From: Eutreptiella sp. 'Long Island Sound 2002'
Taxonomy: Eukaryota; Euglenozoa; Euglenophyceae; Eutreptiales; Eutreptiaceae
Assembly: GCA_964036045.1 (NCBI GenBank)
Contig: OZ038378.1
Location: forward strand, 19,973,348 to 20,037,347
Reading direction: 5' to 3'
DNA: 64,000 nucleotides
The position numbers were made by a program, and so were the translations under genes. The notes beneath the pieces were generated by a model that was not told where the DNA came from, searched no databases, and saw only the letters and a program-made list of their open reading frames with translations. This document shows, piece by piece, positions 58,101-64,000 of the stretch. Numbering within the stretch: the first letter of the stretch is position 1; every line of letters starts with the position of its first letter.

Positions 58101-59577
58101 GCTCGTTCAAACCCCTGTAATCCACCACGAACCTCCACTCGCCCTTCTCCTTCTTGGGTACGATAAAGGCTGGGCTGGCCCACTCACTGTCGGAGGGTTC
58201 GATCCATCCCCGCTCAATGAACTCGGCCAACAACTTCTTCATGGCCTCGGCCCGATCTCCCTGAAGTTGGGACTCCCGATGACGATAGATCTTGGGGTTC
58301 GGCTTCAGCTTGATCCTCGCTGTGCCAAACCTCCCACGATCTGGAGGGTTCTTGTTGGCGACGCCACTGAATAGCCGCGGATAGGCATTGATCAGCCTCT
58401 CCTTCAGCTCGGCGACCTTCGGGTTCTCCTGAGCCTCTTCAGCCGCTTGCTTCGGTATCGATACAACCGACCGCACTGCGGTATAGGCCTCTTCTGGGTC
58501 CGAGTCCGACTTCTCCTCGTCCGATATGCCGTCTTCATCGTCGTGGGTCGCGATTCCCACCGATAATCTTCGAAAATTTGCGGCCTCGGGCTGGTGCTCG
58601 TCGCTACCGGTTCCCACTCTTGGAAAACCCCACGTTGGTGGGTCCGACCCAACCGGACCAGCGTATTTGTCCGCGATGTGATCCATGACCCTCGCCACGA
58701 ACTCATCCTTCTCGTACTTGCCGATGACCAACATCTTGTCATCCCACCAATGCGGAGATGTGACCATGGCCCGCCTCTTCTTGGCTGCCACACGGTCGTG
58801 CATCCCCATCCGCATGTAGTTGACGACGTCGTCGATCTCGGCGTTGGACAGGACGTCAATGCCATCAATAGGCTGATCCGTCCCCTCCTTGGGCTCGAAC
58901 ATGACCTTCATGGGCACCGCCTCCACCCTACGGATGAATGCTTCATCACCCGTGGGCTGGGCTTGCGCCCCATCCACCAGGAAAGCCTTGGTACCCCACG
59001 CTTGACCCGGGGAGGGCATTGATACACCCTTGGCGTCGATGAACAACTCCTCCTCTGGCCCGAATGACATCTCGTTTAGGGTGATGGAGTCCAGCGTCGA
59101 CTTGAGACCCTCCAGCGGACATGGGGTGGATCCTATGCCGGTTATGACCAGGATCCCCTTCGCCCTATCCGCGATGATCTTCTCCACCGTACGTCTGGTA
59201 TTGTCCAGGGAGCCATGCCAATACATGGGTCCCCACTCCTTCAAACCCCAATGCCGGTGCCAGGCTGAGTCTCCTCGATGCCAGTGCCGCCTACACTTCC
59301 TCAGAAGTGGGGCATCCCGGGAAGCAAAGACGTCCGTCTCGGGCGCTGCGGCTCCCAGCGTCTGGATCATCCTGGCATAAACCTGCGGCGCCATTCCATA
59401 CTCCGTGAGCTGAACTCCGCGGTCTCCTCTGGACTTGGCACCCACAGCCTGCGCCGCTTGGACAATCCGATCCTCTTCCTCAGCATTCCATTGGGATGAT
59501 CCGCATGCATAGTCCGTGGACAGCCATGTGAGGCATTCATCATCCTCCCGGACCAGCGTTGCACGATGGGGAAGGGC
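55192..59577 (-). CDS. Pol polyprotein: reverse transcriptase, RNase H, integrase, chromodomain
   Basis: Open from the TGA at 59580 to TAA at 55194-55192. Residues here are numbered from a GTG at 59445. Residues 1-395 are a long N-terminal extension without a standard Pol domain (see finding). RT spans about 396-600, with WRFVVDYRGLN, LDLKHGYHQMPL, GNAAFQRMM and active site FVDD (538-541; Phe replaces the usual Tyr). RNase H spans about 698-825, with TDASDYAVGAVLEQ (D703), REKEAYA (Glu747), CTDHQSL (D772) and DNTVADCLSRW. Integrase has the zinc part H967-X5-H973 and C1004-X2-C1007, then catalytic D1037, D1112, E1148 with exactly 35 residues between the last two. A Lys-rich insert lies at 1071-1083. 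The chromodomain is at about 1341-1395 (EFTAEKILADK, YKVRWKGF, DSWEPPSSF). All catalytic residues are present, so this part looks functional. Confidence 0.93.
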   Translation of the reverse strand, partial: ALPHRATLVREDDECLTWLSTDYACGSSQWNAEEEDRIVQAAQAVGAKSRGDRGVQLTEYGMAPQVYARMIQTLGAAAPETDVFASRDAPLLRKCRRHWHRGDSAWHRHWGLKEWGPMYWHGSLDNTRRTVEKIIADRAKGILVITGIGSTPCPLEGLKSTLDSITLNEMSFGPEEELFIDAKGVSMPSPGQAWGTKAFLVDGAQAQPTGDEAFIRRVEAVPMKVMFEPKEGTDQPIDGIDVLSNAEIDDVVNYMRMGMHDRVAAKKRRAMVTSPHWWDDKMLVIGKYEKDEFVARVMDHIADKYAGPVGSDPPTWGFPRVGTGSDEHQPEAANFRRLSVGIATHDDEDGISDEEKSDSDPEEAYTAVRSVVSIPKQAAEEAQENPKVAELKERLINAYPRLFSGVANKNPPDRGRFGTARIKLKPNPKIYRHRESQLQGDRAEAMKKLLAEFIERGWIEPSDSEWASPAFIVPKKEKGEWRFVVDYRGLNEQTEHDSYSLPPSDSILQKQQKKRIFTVLDLKHGYHQMPLHPDSRPCTAMSTPLGPMQWKVVPMGAKNGNAAFQRMMEDLLGPVRDCADPFVDDIIIGSGTENMTEDELIEAHEKDLRRVLSELDKHNMVCKPTKASLFVKEVEFAGHVVGQGQCRPMPGKLASLHHWEKPQTISELRSFMGFCNYYSGYVRMYAELSGPLHQMLQVGKFDGRKGSKKKLAWTPEAEDAFNRLKEQLLGQLGLFLVDPDKGFVLRTDASDYAVGAVLEQVRDDGTHVPVAFWSRILAEGQRRTWSAREKEAYAIVCALRKWSGHIGLHPVVVCTDHQSLQSWHKEHVDTPSGPAARRARWHETFAKFDLSVVYVPGKDNTVADCLSRWAHPAGKAWMDISSHGDAEETEEAKRIIEMEKAMEQEGVKCFVVMANRTDLAKFRAARVQAIREETLEQWMVAPVELVRSVLTEDWSDDYAASEHWSKYWNAVSAPSDDEWPEGLTEDGDKLFLKDKLLVPENRMEELIDHWHNAQLMHPGRDKMQQDLEWRFKFPPGYYAILDKYCSDCAVCRATKSPNHSTAGNPVYTAIPEAPMRSVAMDVFAMPEVTVEGETYDCVILAVDRHSGYIVAVPGKKSKKKDKKDKHGVGLQAKTVANAMIRHWLTIFDVPAVICSDRGSQFVGTWFKTMCKHMGIRHAKTVAYHSRSNGRAEVAGRQMFEKFRQLHIDEPGRNWYNSLWRVLQAYHDLPGPTGLSPHRIRFLRDRVSRTLPWLNHGKVARDANAMMAEADETAAKVCKALQDEHDKRAKYFKQGKVQKYALQDTVWVERHHKDVPSRHRQASWYVPGVIVRKVGQDVYAVRVGDNKILDRDHTQLRPRAPDPSGRPVTFEFTAGDVDSDDEGEDDEFTAEKILADKPNPGTPGGRLYKVRWKGFAASRDSWEPPSSFVPRYTTVWMDYLKKKNISLDVKDVLVHLVAAVAP

Positions 59578-60258
59578 TCAGATGGCATTTGCCACCATGA
59601 AGTAATACCCCATGATCATATCCCAATCTGTAATGTCGGCCACATTGAAGTTCCCGGATAGAGTGCTTCTCTTCGCCAAATCAGGACGGTTCAAGCGCTC
59701 ATGCTCCCAGAATTCCATACTGATAGTGGCCTCATGGGTTCCACCACCCATAATCTCTCCGTTGGCGACCTTCAGGCGGACCGGTCTCCGGCTGGGCTGC
59801 AGGAGTTCCTCCTTGAACAACCCTCTCCGGACCAGGCTCACCTGGGCACCCGTATCCACCAACACATCCACCACCTTCTCCTCTCGTCCGCACCGTACTC
59901 GCACTTTCAAGTGCAACTGCCGCTCGTCGCCATGAGGTGTATGGACGACTCTCACGGCATGCAACTCTAGCACGTCCGGGTGCATCAGGACTTCAAGGGT
60001 ATGGTCGCGGATGGTGTAGATCTTGGGTTGGTCCTGCCCGTCCACGGGGCTCTCCGTGGTCGCTCCTTCCTTCTTGCCATGTCCCGTACCCACATGTACT
60101 TCCCTTGGCAGGGCGCTCCAGGGGTTGGGAGTGGCGAAACTCAGTGGTTTTGGCTCTTCTGGAGCCTTCTTCGGCACCCGATGTGCCTTCGCTTTCTCTG
60201 GTATTCCACTGATTTTCGGAGGAGAGACCTCCGAGGTCCCACTCCCGTGGGGGCTCCT
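59578..60258 (-). CDS. Retroviral-type aspartic protease, open between two in-frame stops
   Basis: Same reading frame as gag and pol. After the TAG at 60261 the frame is open for 226 codons with no ATG near its start; the earliest commonly scored start is a GTG at 60177, so translation by readthrough or as part of a fused polyprotein is more natural. The active site is LVDTGAQVSLV with the catalytic Asp codon at 59856-59854. A hydrophobic strand (VRLKVANG) follows, then DMIMGYYFM, which fits the Asp/Gly-containing strand near the end of retropepsins. The segment stops at TGA (59580-59578) right after FMVANAI, and the frame continues immediately as ALPHRATL with no loss of protein character. 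This protease would cleave the Gag-Pol polyprotein in the particle. Confidence 0.8.
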   Translation of the reverse strand, partial: RSPHGSGTSEVSPPKISGIPEKAKAHRVPKKAPEEPKPLSFATPNPWSALPREVHVGTGHGKKEGATTESPVDGQDQPKIYTIRDHTLEVLMHPDVLELHAVRVVHTPHGDERQLHLKVRVRCGREEKVVDVLVDTGAQVSLVRRGLFKEELLQPSRRPVRLKVANGEIMGGGTHEATISMEFWEHERLNRPDLAKRSTLSGNFNVADITDWDMIMGYYFMVANAI

Positions 60259-61116
60259 CTAGACTTGACTTCCCACAGCCCCTTCCGGCTGCGATCCGCC
60301 AGGACTTTGTCCACCACGTTGCTGGGCTTTGAGTTCCTCCAACGTCCTCAACATGTCCTCAGCAACTTCCTCGATCGACCTCACTCGTCGGTCTTGGCCA
60401 GGTCCACCACCATAGCCTCTTCCTCCGCCTTTTCCTTGGCCTTTGCCTTGGCATTTTCCCCCGTCTCCGCCCTTCGCCTTCCAATCGGAAATCCGCTGCT
60501 CCTTGGGCTTCTTCTCGGGGTGGGCGGCGAAGTAGGCCTTCTTGTCCGCCTCATACGCCTTGCACTGACGTTGGTCGTGTGCATGGTTGTTTCCCTTGCC
60601 ATAACAGACCCAGCACCCGTCGTGCTGAGACCTGTACTCCCGGACCGAGAGCGGTGGGTTCCCGATCCTCCTTGGCTCTCTGTTCTTCTTGGGCCCCGCC
60701 CGGTTCCATCTGGACCGATCCTGCCCATGTTCTCTCACGTTGTGCGCCACAAACGCGCAGAAATGGGCCTCCTCGTGATCCTCCCGGGACCAGTGGTCTT
60801 GGCCACTTCCACTACCATGCTCCGCGGAGTTGGCCGTGTCCTCCTCGATCTCCCGATGATGGCGGTCTTCTCGGTGGCCTCGTTGTCCATGACCCTGTCG
60901 ATCCTGCACGTGGGCCTCGTTCTTCGCATTGAGCTTCAACTCCACCGTGATGTACTGCACGATCTCGTCCAAGCTCATGCGGGCGAAGATGACCTGCATC
61001 CTCAGCGGCTCCCCGCGCCTCCACTCCACGTTGTTGAGGCGCAGCAACCTTTGCCCCATGGAGTCTCCAAATACCTCCACGTACACGGCGTTCTTCAGTC
61101 CCAACATCCGGTTGGG
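60259..61116 (-). CDS. gag, C-terminal nucleocapsid-like part with atypical zinc knuckle
   Basis: Same frame as the preceding capsid part, opening directly after the TAG. Numbering from the Met at 61107, residues 1-60 continue the capsid (EVFGDSMGQRLLRLNNVEW, LDEIVQYITVEL). Residues 70-160 are hydrophilic and rich in His, Arg and Glu. A Cys/His motif follows at 165-182: C165-W-V-C168, H175, H177, C182. The spacing is CX2C-X8-H-X4-C (or X6 to the first His) instead of the canonical CX2CX4HX4C. Next come a Lys/Gly-rich basic region (GKGQGKGGGRGYGGG, about 221-235), typical of RNA binding, and a short amphipathic helix (SIEEVAEDMLRTLEELKAQ). It ends at TAG (60261-60259). It probably packages element RNA. 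Confidence 0.65.
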   Translation of the reverse strand, partial: PNRMLGLKNAVYVEVFGDSMGQRLLRLNNVEWRRGEPLRMQVIFARMSLDEIVQYITVELKLNAKNEAHVQDRQGHGQRGHREDRHHREIEEDTANSAEHGSGSGQDHWSREDHEEAHFCAFVAHNVREHGQDRSRWNRAGPKKNREPRRIGNPPLSVREYRSQHDGCWVCYGKGNNHAHDQRQCKAYEADKKAYFAAHPEKKPKEQRISDWKAKGGDGGKCQGKGQGKGGGRGYGGGPGQDRRVRSIEEVAEDMLRTLEELKAQQRGGQSPGGSQPEGAVGSQV

Positions 61117-61749
61117 CTATCCCAGGTTCCTCCTGAAGAACTCCATGATACCCGCATGGGTATCCTCCGCCGCCATGATCCTCACCGCCACCCGCTTCTT
61201 GGCTCGCTTCTTCTCCTCGTTTTCAACTCTCCTCTTCCAGTTGCCGGGGAGGACGTCCTTCAGCAGGTGGCAGATCTCGCTGGCTTCGTTCCAGTCCTCC
61301 ACCAGCTTGAGGCATCTGCCGTACTTCCGCAGATACCGGTTCCACTCCCGGACCCGCAACTCACCGCGGTCCAGCGGCAGCGGGATGGACCACAAGTCCT
61401 CCAGCTTCTGGTTCGGAGCGTCCACGCGCTCCTCATCTTCCAACCACTGGAGGCAGGCCTGCTCCGTACGGATCAGTCCTTCCCGGATCGGATCCCGCGG
61501 CTCCTCCTTCAGGTGCTGCGCCAGCCGGTGTGGGAATGTCCGGCATACCCACTTGTCCCGCGGCGCTCCCCGCATCTCGCCGACGACCTCCTCGGCGAAG
61601 TCCTCCCGATCTAGGATGAAGTCGTCCAGGTTGGAGGGGTTGCCACCATAGTAGGGGATTTTGATTCCCCTGAGGTCGTCAATCCTGATGGCGTCTCCGA
61701 CGTCCCCAGCCACCACTCCACCGAGACGGATACCACCTGTGGCCGGGGG
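61117..61749 (-). CDS. gag, capsid-like part ending at an in-frame TAG
   Basis: About 210 codons that look like the helical capsid domain of Ty3/gypsy Gag: GNPSNLDDFILDREDF near the start, many amphipathic stretches, Trp-containing segments (DKWVCRTF, CLQWLEDEE, VREWNRYLRKYG, DWNEASEICHLLKDVLP), and a basic tail with KKRAKKRVAVRIM. It stops at TAG (61119-61117) after FFRRNLG, but the same frame runs on at once with PNRMLGLKNAVYVEVFGD, which looks like the remainder of the same protein. The TAG is therefore either a nonsense mutation or a suppressed stop. Assignment to capsid rests on position and general character, not on a profile search. Confidence 0.6.
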   Translation of the reverse strand, partial: PPATGGIRLGGVVAGDVGDAIRIDDLRGIKIPYYGGNPSNLDDFILDREDFAEEVVGEMRGAPRDKWVCRTFPHRLAQHLKEEPRDPIREGLIRTEQACLQWLEDEERVDAPNQKLEDLWSIPLPLDRGELRVREWNRYLRKYGRCLKLVEDWNEASEICHLLKDVLPGNWKRRVENEEKKRAKKRVAVRIMAAEDTHAGIMEFFRRNLG

Positions 61750-62309
61750 GTGTAGTGTACACTCCCCGTACATCCCTCTCCTCCATGGAGTGCGGTCCAG
61801 TTGGGCCTGAACCCATGGGGTTTGGAATGCGGGAAGGACTTGCTCCATCGGCCGTCCATATCCTTGTATTGGGGTCCTTCGCCCACAGATTTCCGCCTGG
61901 GTGGCCTCGACCATGTCCGTCGGCGCTTCCCATGGTTCGCCCCTGCATGGTCTGGCTCTGGATCTCGTCTTCCGCATAAACTGCATGGGTAGTCGTAGTT
62001 GGCGGTAGATCCTGGGCGGCGTGGGACATGTGTACCGTCAGGCTCCTCGGGTCCGTGGTTACGTGCCCTTCCCGCATGGACCCAGCCGGTGCCGTGTGTT
62101 CCCCGAGCATTGTGGATTCGCTGAACATGGGAACAAACGGCAGCACACCCGGGTCAACACTCCGAGGCGCGTAGGGTGCCTCTGCAGGGCGGCCCATGGG
62201 TTTTTCCATGGCGCTCCTGAGGGTCTTAACCCGCTCCACCAGCTCTGCCGCGGCCGGCTTTGCCGGGAGCTCCGGACCCGAGGCGAGGGGCTGTAGCTCC
62301 TCAAGCCTT
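61750..62309 (-). CDS. gag, middle linker part in a second frame
   Basis: Continues gag in the frame whose first codon bases are one off from the flanking parts. It reads as a Pro/Met/Gly/Thr-rich linker (for example ERVKTLRSAMEKPMGR and TAPAGSMREGHVTTD) lacking recognisable domains, comparable to disordered matrix-capsid linkers. The flanking frame has stops here (TAA at 62061, TGA at 62040), so this frame must be the coding one. At a run of six C in element sense (about 61750-61745) the plausible reading returns to the original frame, ending GVYTTPP here and resuming as ATGGIRLGG. The two frame changes cancel each other. Confidence 0.55.
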
Positions 62310-63060
62310 TCAGGCGTCCCGACATGTCCTCCACCAGGTGGAGGAGGCTGTCCACCACTCGCTGCTGCTTCTCCAGGGCCAGCTCCAGATTCTCCCGGTA
62401 CCGGTCCTGTTCCGCTCGCAGCTCCTCCATGTCTTTCTCCGCGGCCAACTGGTCATCCAGGATCCCGGCAACGTCCTCCTCTAGACCGTCCTTCGCGTTG
62501 ACCAGGCGGTCTAGGCGATGCACGATGGCGTCAATCCCCATCTTCGGGTACTTGCCCATCAGGAACGACACGTGCTCGCAGTGGCACTCAGCATGCTTTC
62601 CACCTGATCCGGCGCATCCCGCGGTTCCCGGCGCCTCGGAGTCCTCCGCCATGGGTGTGTCGCCCATGCTATCCCGCGTTGGCTCCGTGTGCCGAGCCAC
62701 AGGCGCCGTCCTGGCTCTGGCGGGCCTCTCCAACGCCTCGGCATCATGCTCCAGGCTGGGTTCTGGGGCCGTGTTCGCCCTTGTGGGCGGTCTGGCCGTC
62801 TCCTCCGACTCCGAGGGTTGCTCATAAGCTGTCCGATAGCCCTCGGAGTGCTCGGAGTCCCACAGCCTGACCGGGCTGGGGTCCGTATCCATAGCCCCGG
62901 CGTCCTCTGCCGCGGGCTTGGGTGACCCGCGCTTCCGGTAGCGCCGGGCCCGTCCTCCACTGCTGCCTGAATGGCAGGCCTCATCAGAATCCTCCGCGGC
63001 AGAGCGGAGGTTGCATGCCTTTCGGCAGCGACGCTCACACATGGAGACCAGGTCCTCCAT
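62310..63060 (-). CDS. gag, N-terminal part with coiled coil (disrupted gene)
   Basis: Structural protein of the retrotransposon particle. The first good Met is at 63060, about 210 nt after the primer site, although the same frame stays open upstream into the LTR (Met at 63366). From 63060 it has a Cys-rich start (SMCERRCRKAC), a low-complexity acidic/Ser/Pro stretch, a short Cys/His patch (AECHCEHVSF), then a strong coiled coil of about 70 residues rich in Leu, Glu and Arg (from VHRLDRL to GRLKGL), likely for oligomerisation. Immediately after GRLKGL this frame turns into Arg/Ser/Trp-rich nonsense that stops at 62061, while the frame shifted by one base continues as LEELQPLASGPELP. A one-base loss (or -1 shift) near 62305-62320 is therefore inferred. 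No database comparison was made; gag N-termini evolve too fast for naming by eye. Confidence 0.6.
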
Positions 63061-63268
63061 GTCACGTCCTCCTCTTCCCGAATGTCGTACTTCTCTTCGG
63101 GCTTCAACTTCCGGAGTTCGCCATGCTCTTGAACGTCTCGGTTCTTCTATGGCTCCAAACTCCGGCGTGGTCTCCACCGAGTCCACAATACGCACCCGGG
63201 GCGTACTTGGGCAGGGCTCATAGGGGCCCAAGTCCCCGGGTCGGCGGTAGGTAGGGGCAGCAGGTACG
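63061..63268 (-). other. Leader between primer binding site and putative gag start
   Basis: About 208 bp. It would hold packaging signals. The gag frame is open throughout but Arg-rich and unconvincing. A different frame at about 63111-63066 encodes an acidic peptide with the core PEEKYDIREEEDV that looks more protein-like, so the true gag start may lie here with further frame changes. Confidence 0.4.
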
Positions 63269-63280
63269 CCTCTGCTACCA
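63269..63280 (-). other. Primer binding site for initiator tRNA-Met
   Basis: In element sense the 12 bases TGGTAGCAGAGG follow the LTR end with no spacer. They are complementary to the 3' end CCTCTGCTACCA found in animal-type initiator Met tRNAs; plants typically end in TGATACCA. tRNA-iMet priming is common in Ty3/gypsy elements. The precise abutment also fixes the LTR edge at 63281. An ATG overlaps the junction (63281-63279) but its frame closes after about 40 codons. Confidence 0.85.
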
Positions 63281-64000
63281 TAAAGAAGGTCCCTACCAGG
63301 ACCGGTCCCCGCTGTGCCCCTTCCGCCTGTTACCCCTGCTGATTTACTCCGGATCAGTGATTGCATTCCTCAAATTCCAAAGGGTCCAAAGTCCAAAAAT
63401 ATAGAAAATAAAATCCTCCTTCAACCCTGAAACAGCAACCAGATCCCACAAATACAGCAATAACCCAATCCACAATCCAATCCACACTGCGGGCTTCCGT
63501 TCAGCACACCGGTCGTCCCACGGTGGCGGGCATGTACAAGAAATGCACCAAAGAAGAAAGCCCTGAAATTGGCATATGAACACAAATAAAGCAGAGTTGG
63601 GGAAAGAGGTAAACATACACATTCACAGCCATAAACCCCTCATTCCCTGGACTCAAGACCTTCCCTTGACTCACCAACATATTGCCCTGAACCAGGTCAA
63701 ATGAGATGGCTGAATGCCATGTGTCAAAAGTCACTGCATAAACCCCAAAACTGTGTTCACTCCCAAGCCTCTAAATCCTAGCTCAATAGGGGAGGTGGCG
63801 TGTCATGGCCTAGAGTGGCACTCGGGACCATGCCCTACCCTGACATAACCTTGGTTGGACTTGGAGTCGAATGGGCTTGGAGAACTGCCCCATGATGTTG
63901 ACCTCACAACATGGCAAAATCAGGCAAATCACACCATTATGCCCAAAAGTCAATTATATACTCAAAAATGCATACGGTAAATATCCAAATGCTCCATGCA
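63281..64000 (-). repeat. 5' LTR of the retrotransposon, partial (window ends inside it)
   Basis: Matches 52441-53160. Differences lie at 63386, 63543, 63606, 63751, 63783, 63824 and 63904, paired with 52546, 52703, 52766, 52911, 52943, 52984 and 53064. In element sense these 720 bp are the downstream part of the LTR (probably R-U5), ending directly at the primer binding site. The promoter-bearing upstream part lies outside the window. Confidence 0.9.

Larger units (their letters stand above)
52441..64000 (-). mobile_element. Ty3/gypsy LTR retrotransposon with chromodomain, inserted in the satellite, 5' end cut by the window
   Basis: On the minus strand the order is LTR, initiator-Met primer binding site, gag, aspartic protease, reverse transcriptase, RNase H, integrase, chromodomain, polypurine tract, LTR. 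Integrase downstream of RNase H places it in Ty3/gypsy, and the C-terminal chromodomain makes it chromovirus-like. The internal part is 8481 bp (54800-63280). With 2359-bp LTRs the complete element would be about 13.2 kb, with its outer end near 65639, outside the window. The left edge breaks a satellite unit after CCTTAC (52440). A target duplication of the last few bases before 52441 would be expected at the unseen end. LTR copies are 99% identical, yet the coding region carries three in-frame stops and two frame changes. Confidence 0.95.

Noticed and set aside
62295-62325. Programmed -1 frameshift signal in gag
   Set aside because: No X-XXY-YYZ slippery heptamer occurs at the frame change, and a compensating change follows 560 bp later, which fits indels better.
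55216-63254. Plus-strand ORFs opposite gag-pol, including one of 544 codons at 59980-61614
   Set aside because: They are antisense shadows of a GC-rich coding strand and show no domain character.
63279-63281. ATG overlapping the LTR/PBS junction as the gag start
   Set aside because: Its frame reaches a stop after about 40 codons and does not join the gag frame.

Overview
The window looks like nuclear DNA of a eukaryote. About 82% of it (1-52440) is one uninterrupted satellite array, and the rest (52441-64000) is most of one LTR retrotransposon inserted into that array on the minus strand. No ordinary host gene, rRNA, tRNA or CRISPR array is visible. The integrase/RT style of the element and its animal-like initiator-Met primer site remind me of Ty3/gypsy elements of dinoflagellates. 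That is recollection, not a search, so the host assignment is tentative. Layout: 1-52440 is a head-to-tail satellite of a 21-bp unit, roughly 2,500 copies, all in one orientation. Each unit is two diverged halves sharing TTACAC, so TpA steps recur every 10 then 11 bp. Frequent 20-bp units and rare 24- and 25-bp units shift the phase. Point variants cluster into regional subfamilies and higher-order repeats: 714-858 bp copies at 7-10 kb, 1116 bp at 14.5-16.8 kb, 714/2141 bp at 17-21 kb, 2996 bp at 23-27.6 kb, an apparently perfect 1807-bp tandem duplication at 32.3-35.9 kb, and 1258-bp and related copies at 42-51 kb. Because 21 is divisible by 3 and the unit has no stop in three plus frames and one minus frame, it creates meaningless heptapeptide ORFs of up to 2,273 codons. 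Retrotransposon (element sense = minus strand, read from high to low coordinates): 5' LTR (63281 to beyond 64000), initiator-Met PBS abutting it (63280-63269), gag (about 63060-60259), aspartic protease (60258-59578), RT-RNase H-integrase-chromodomain (59577-55192), a 3' UTR, a polypurine tract (54810-54800) and the 3' LTR (54799-52441). This is the gene order of a chromodomain-bearing Ty3/gypsy element (chromovirus-like). The two LTR copies differ at 7 of 720 comparable positions with no indels, so the insertion is fairly recent. Even so, the coding region has three in-frame stops between otherwise co-linear, same-frame segments (TAG, TAG, TGA) and two compensating frame changes in gag. It is therefore either a freshly copied defective element or one relying on unusual recoding. 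Expected logic of the element: gag forms the particle and its zinc-knuckle-like region binds RNA, the protease cuts the polyprotein, RT/RNase H copies RNA primed by tRNA-iMet, integrase inserts the copy, and the chromodomain may direct insertion to chromatin such as this satellite.
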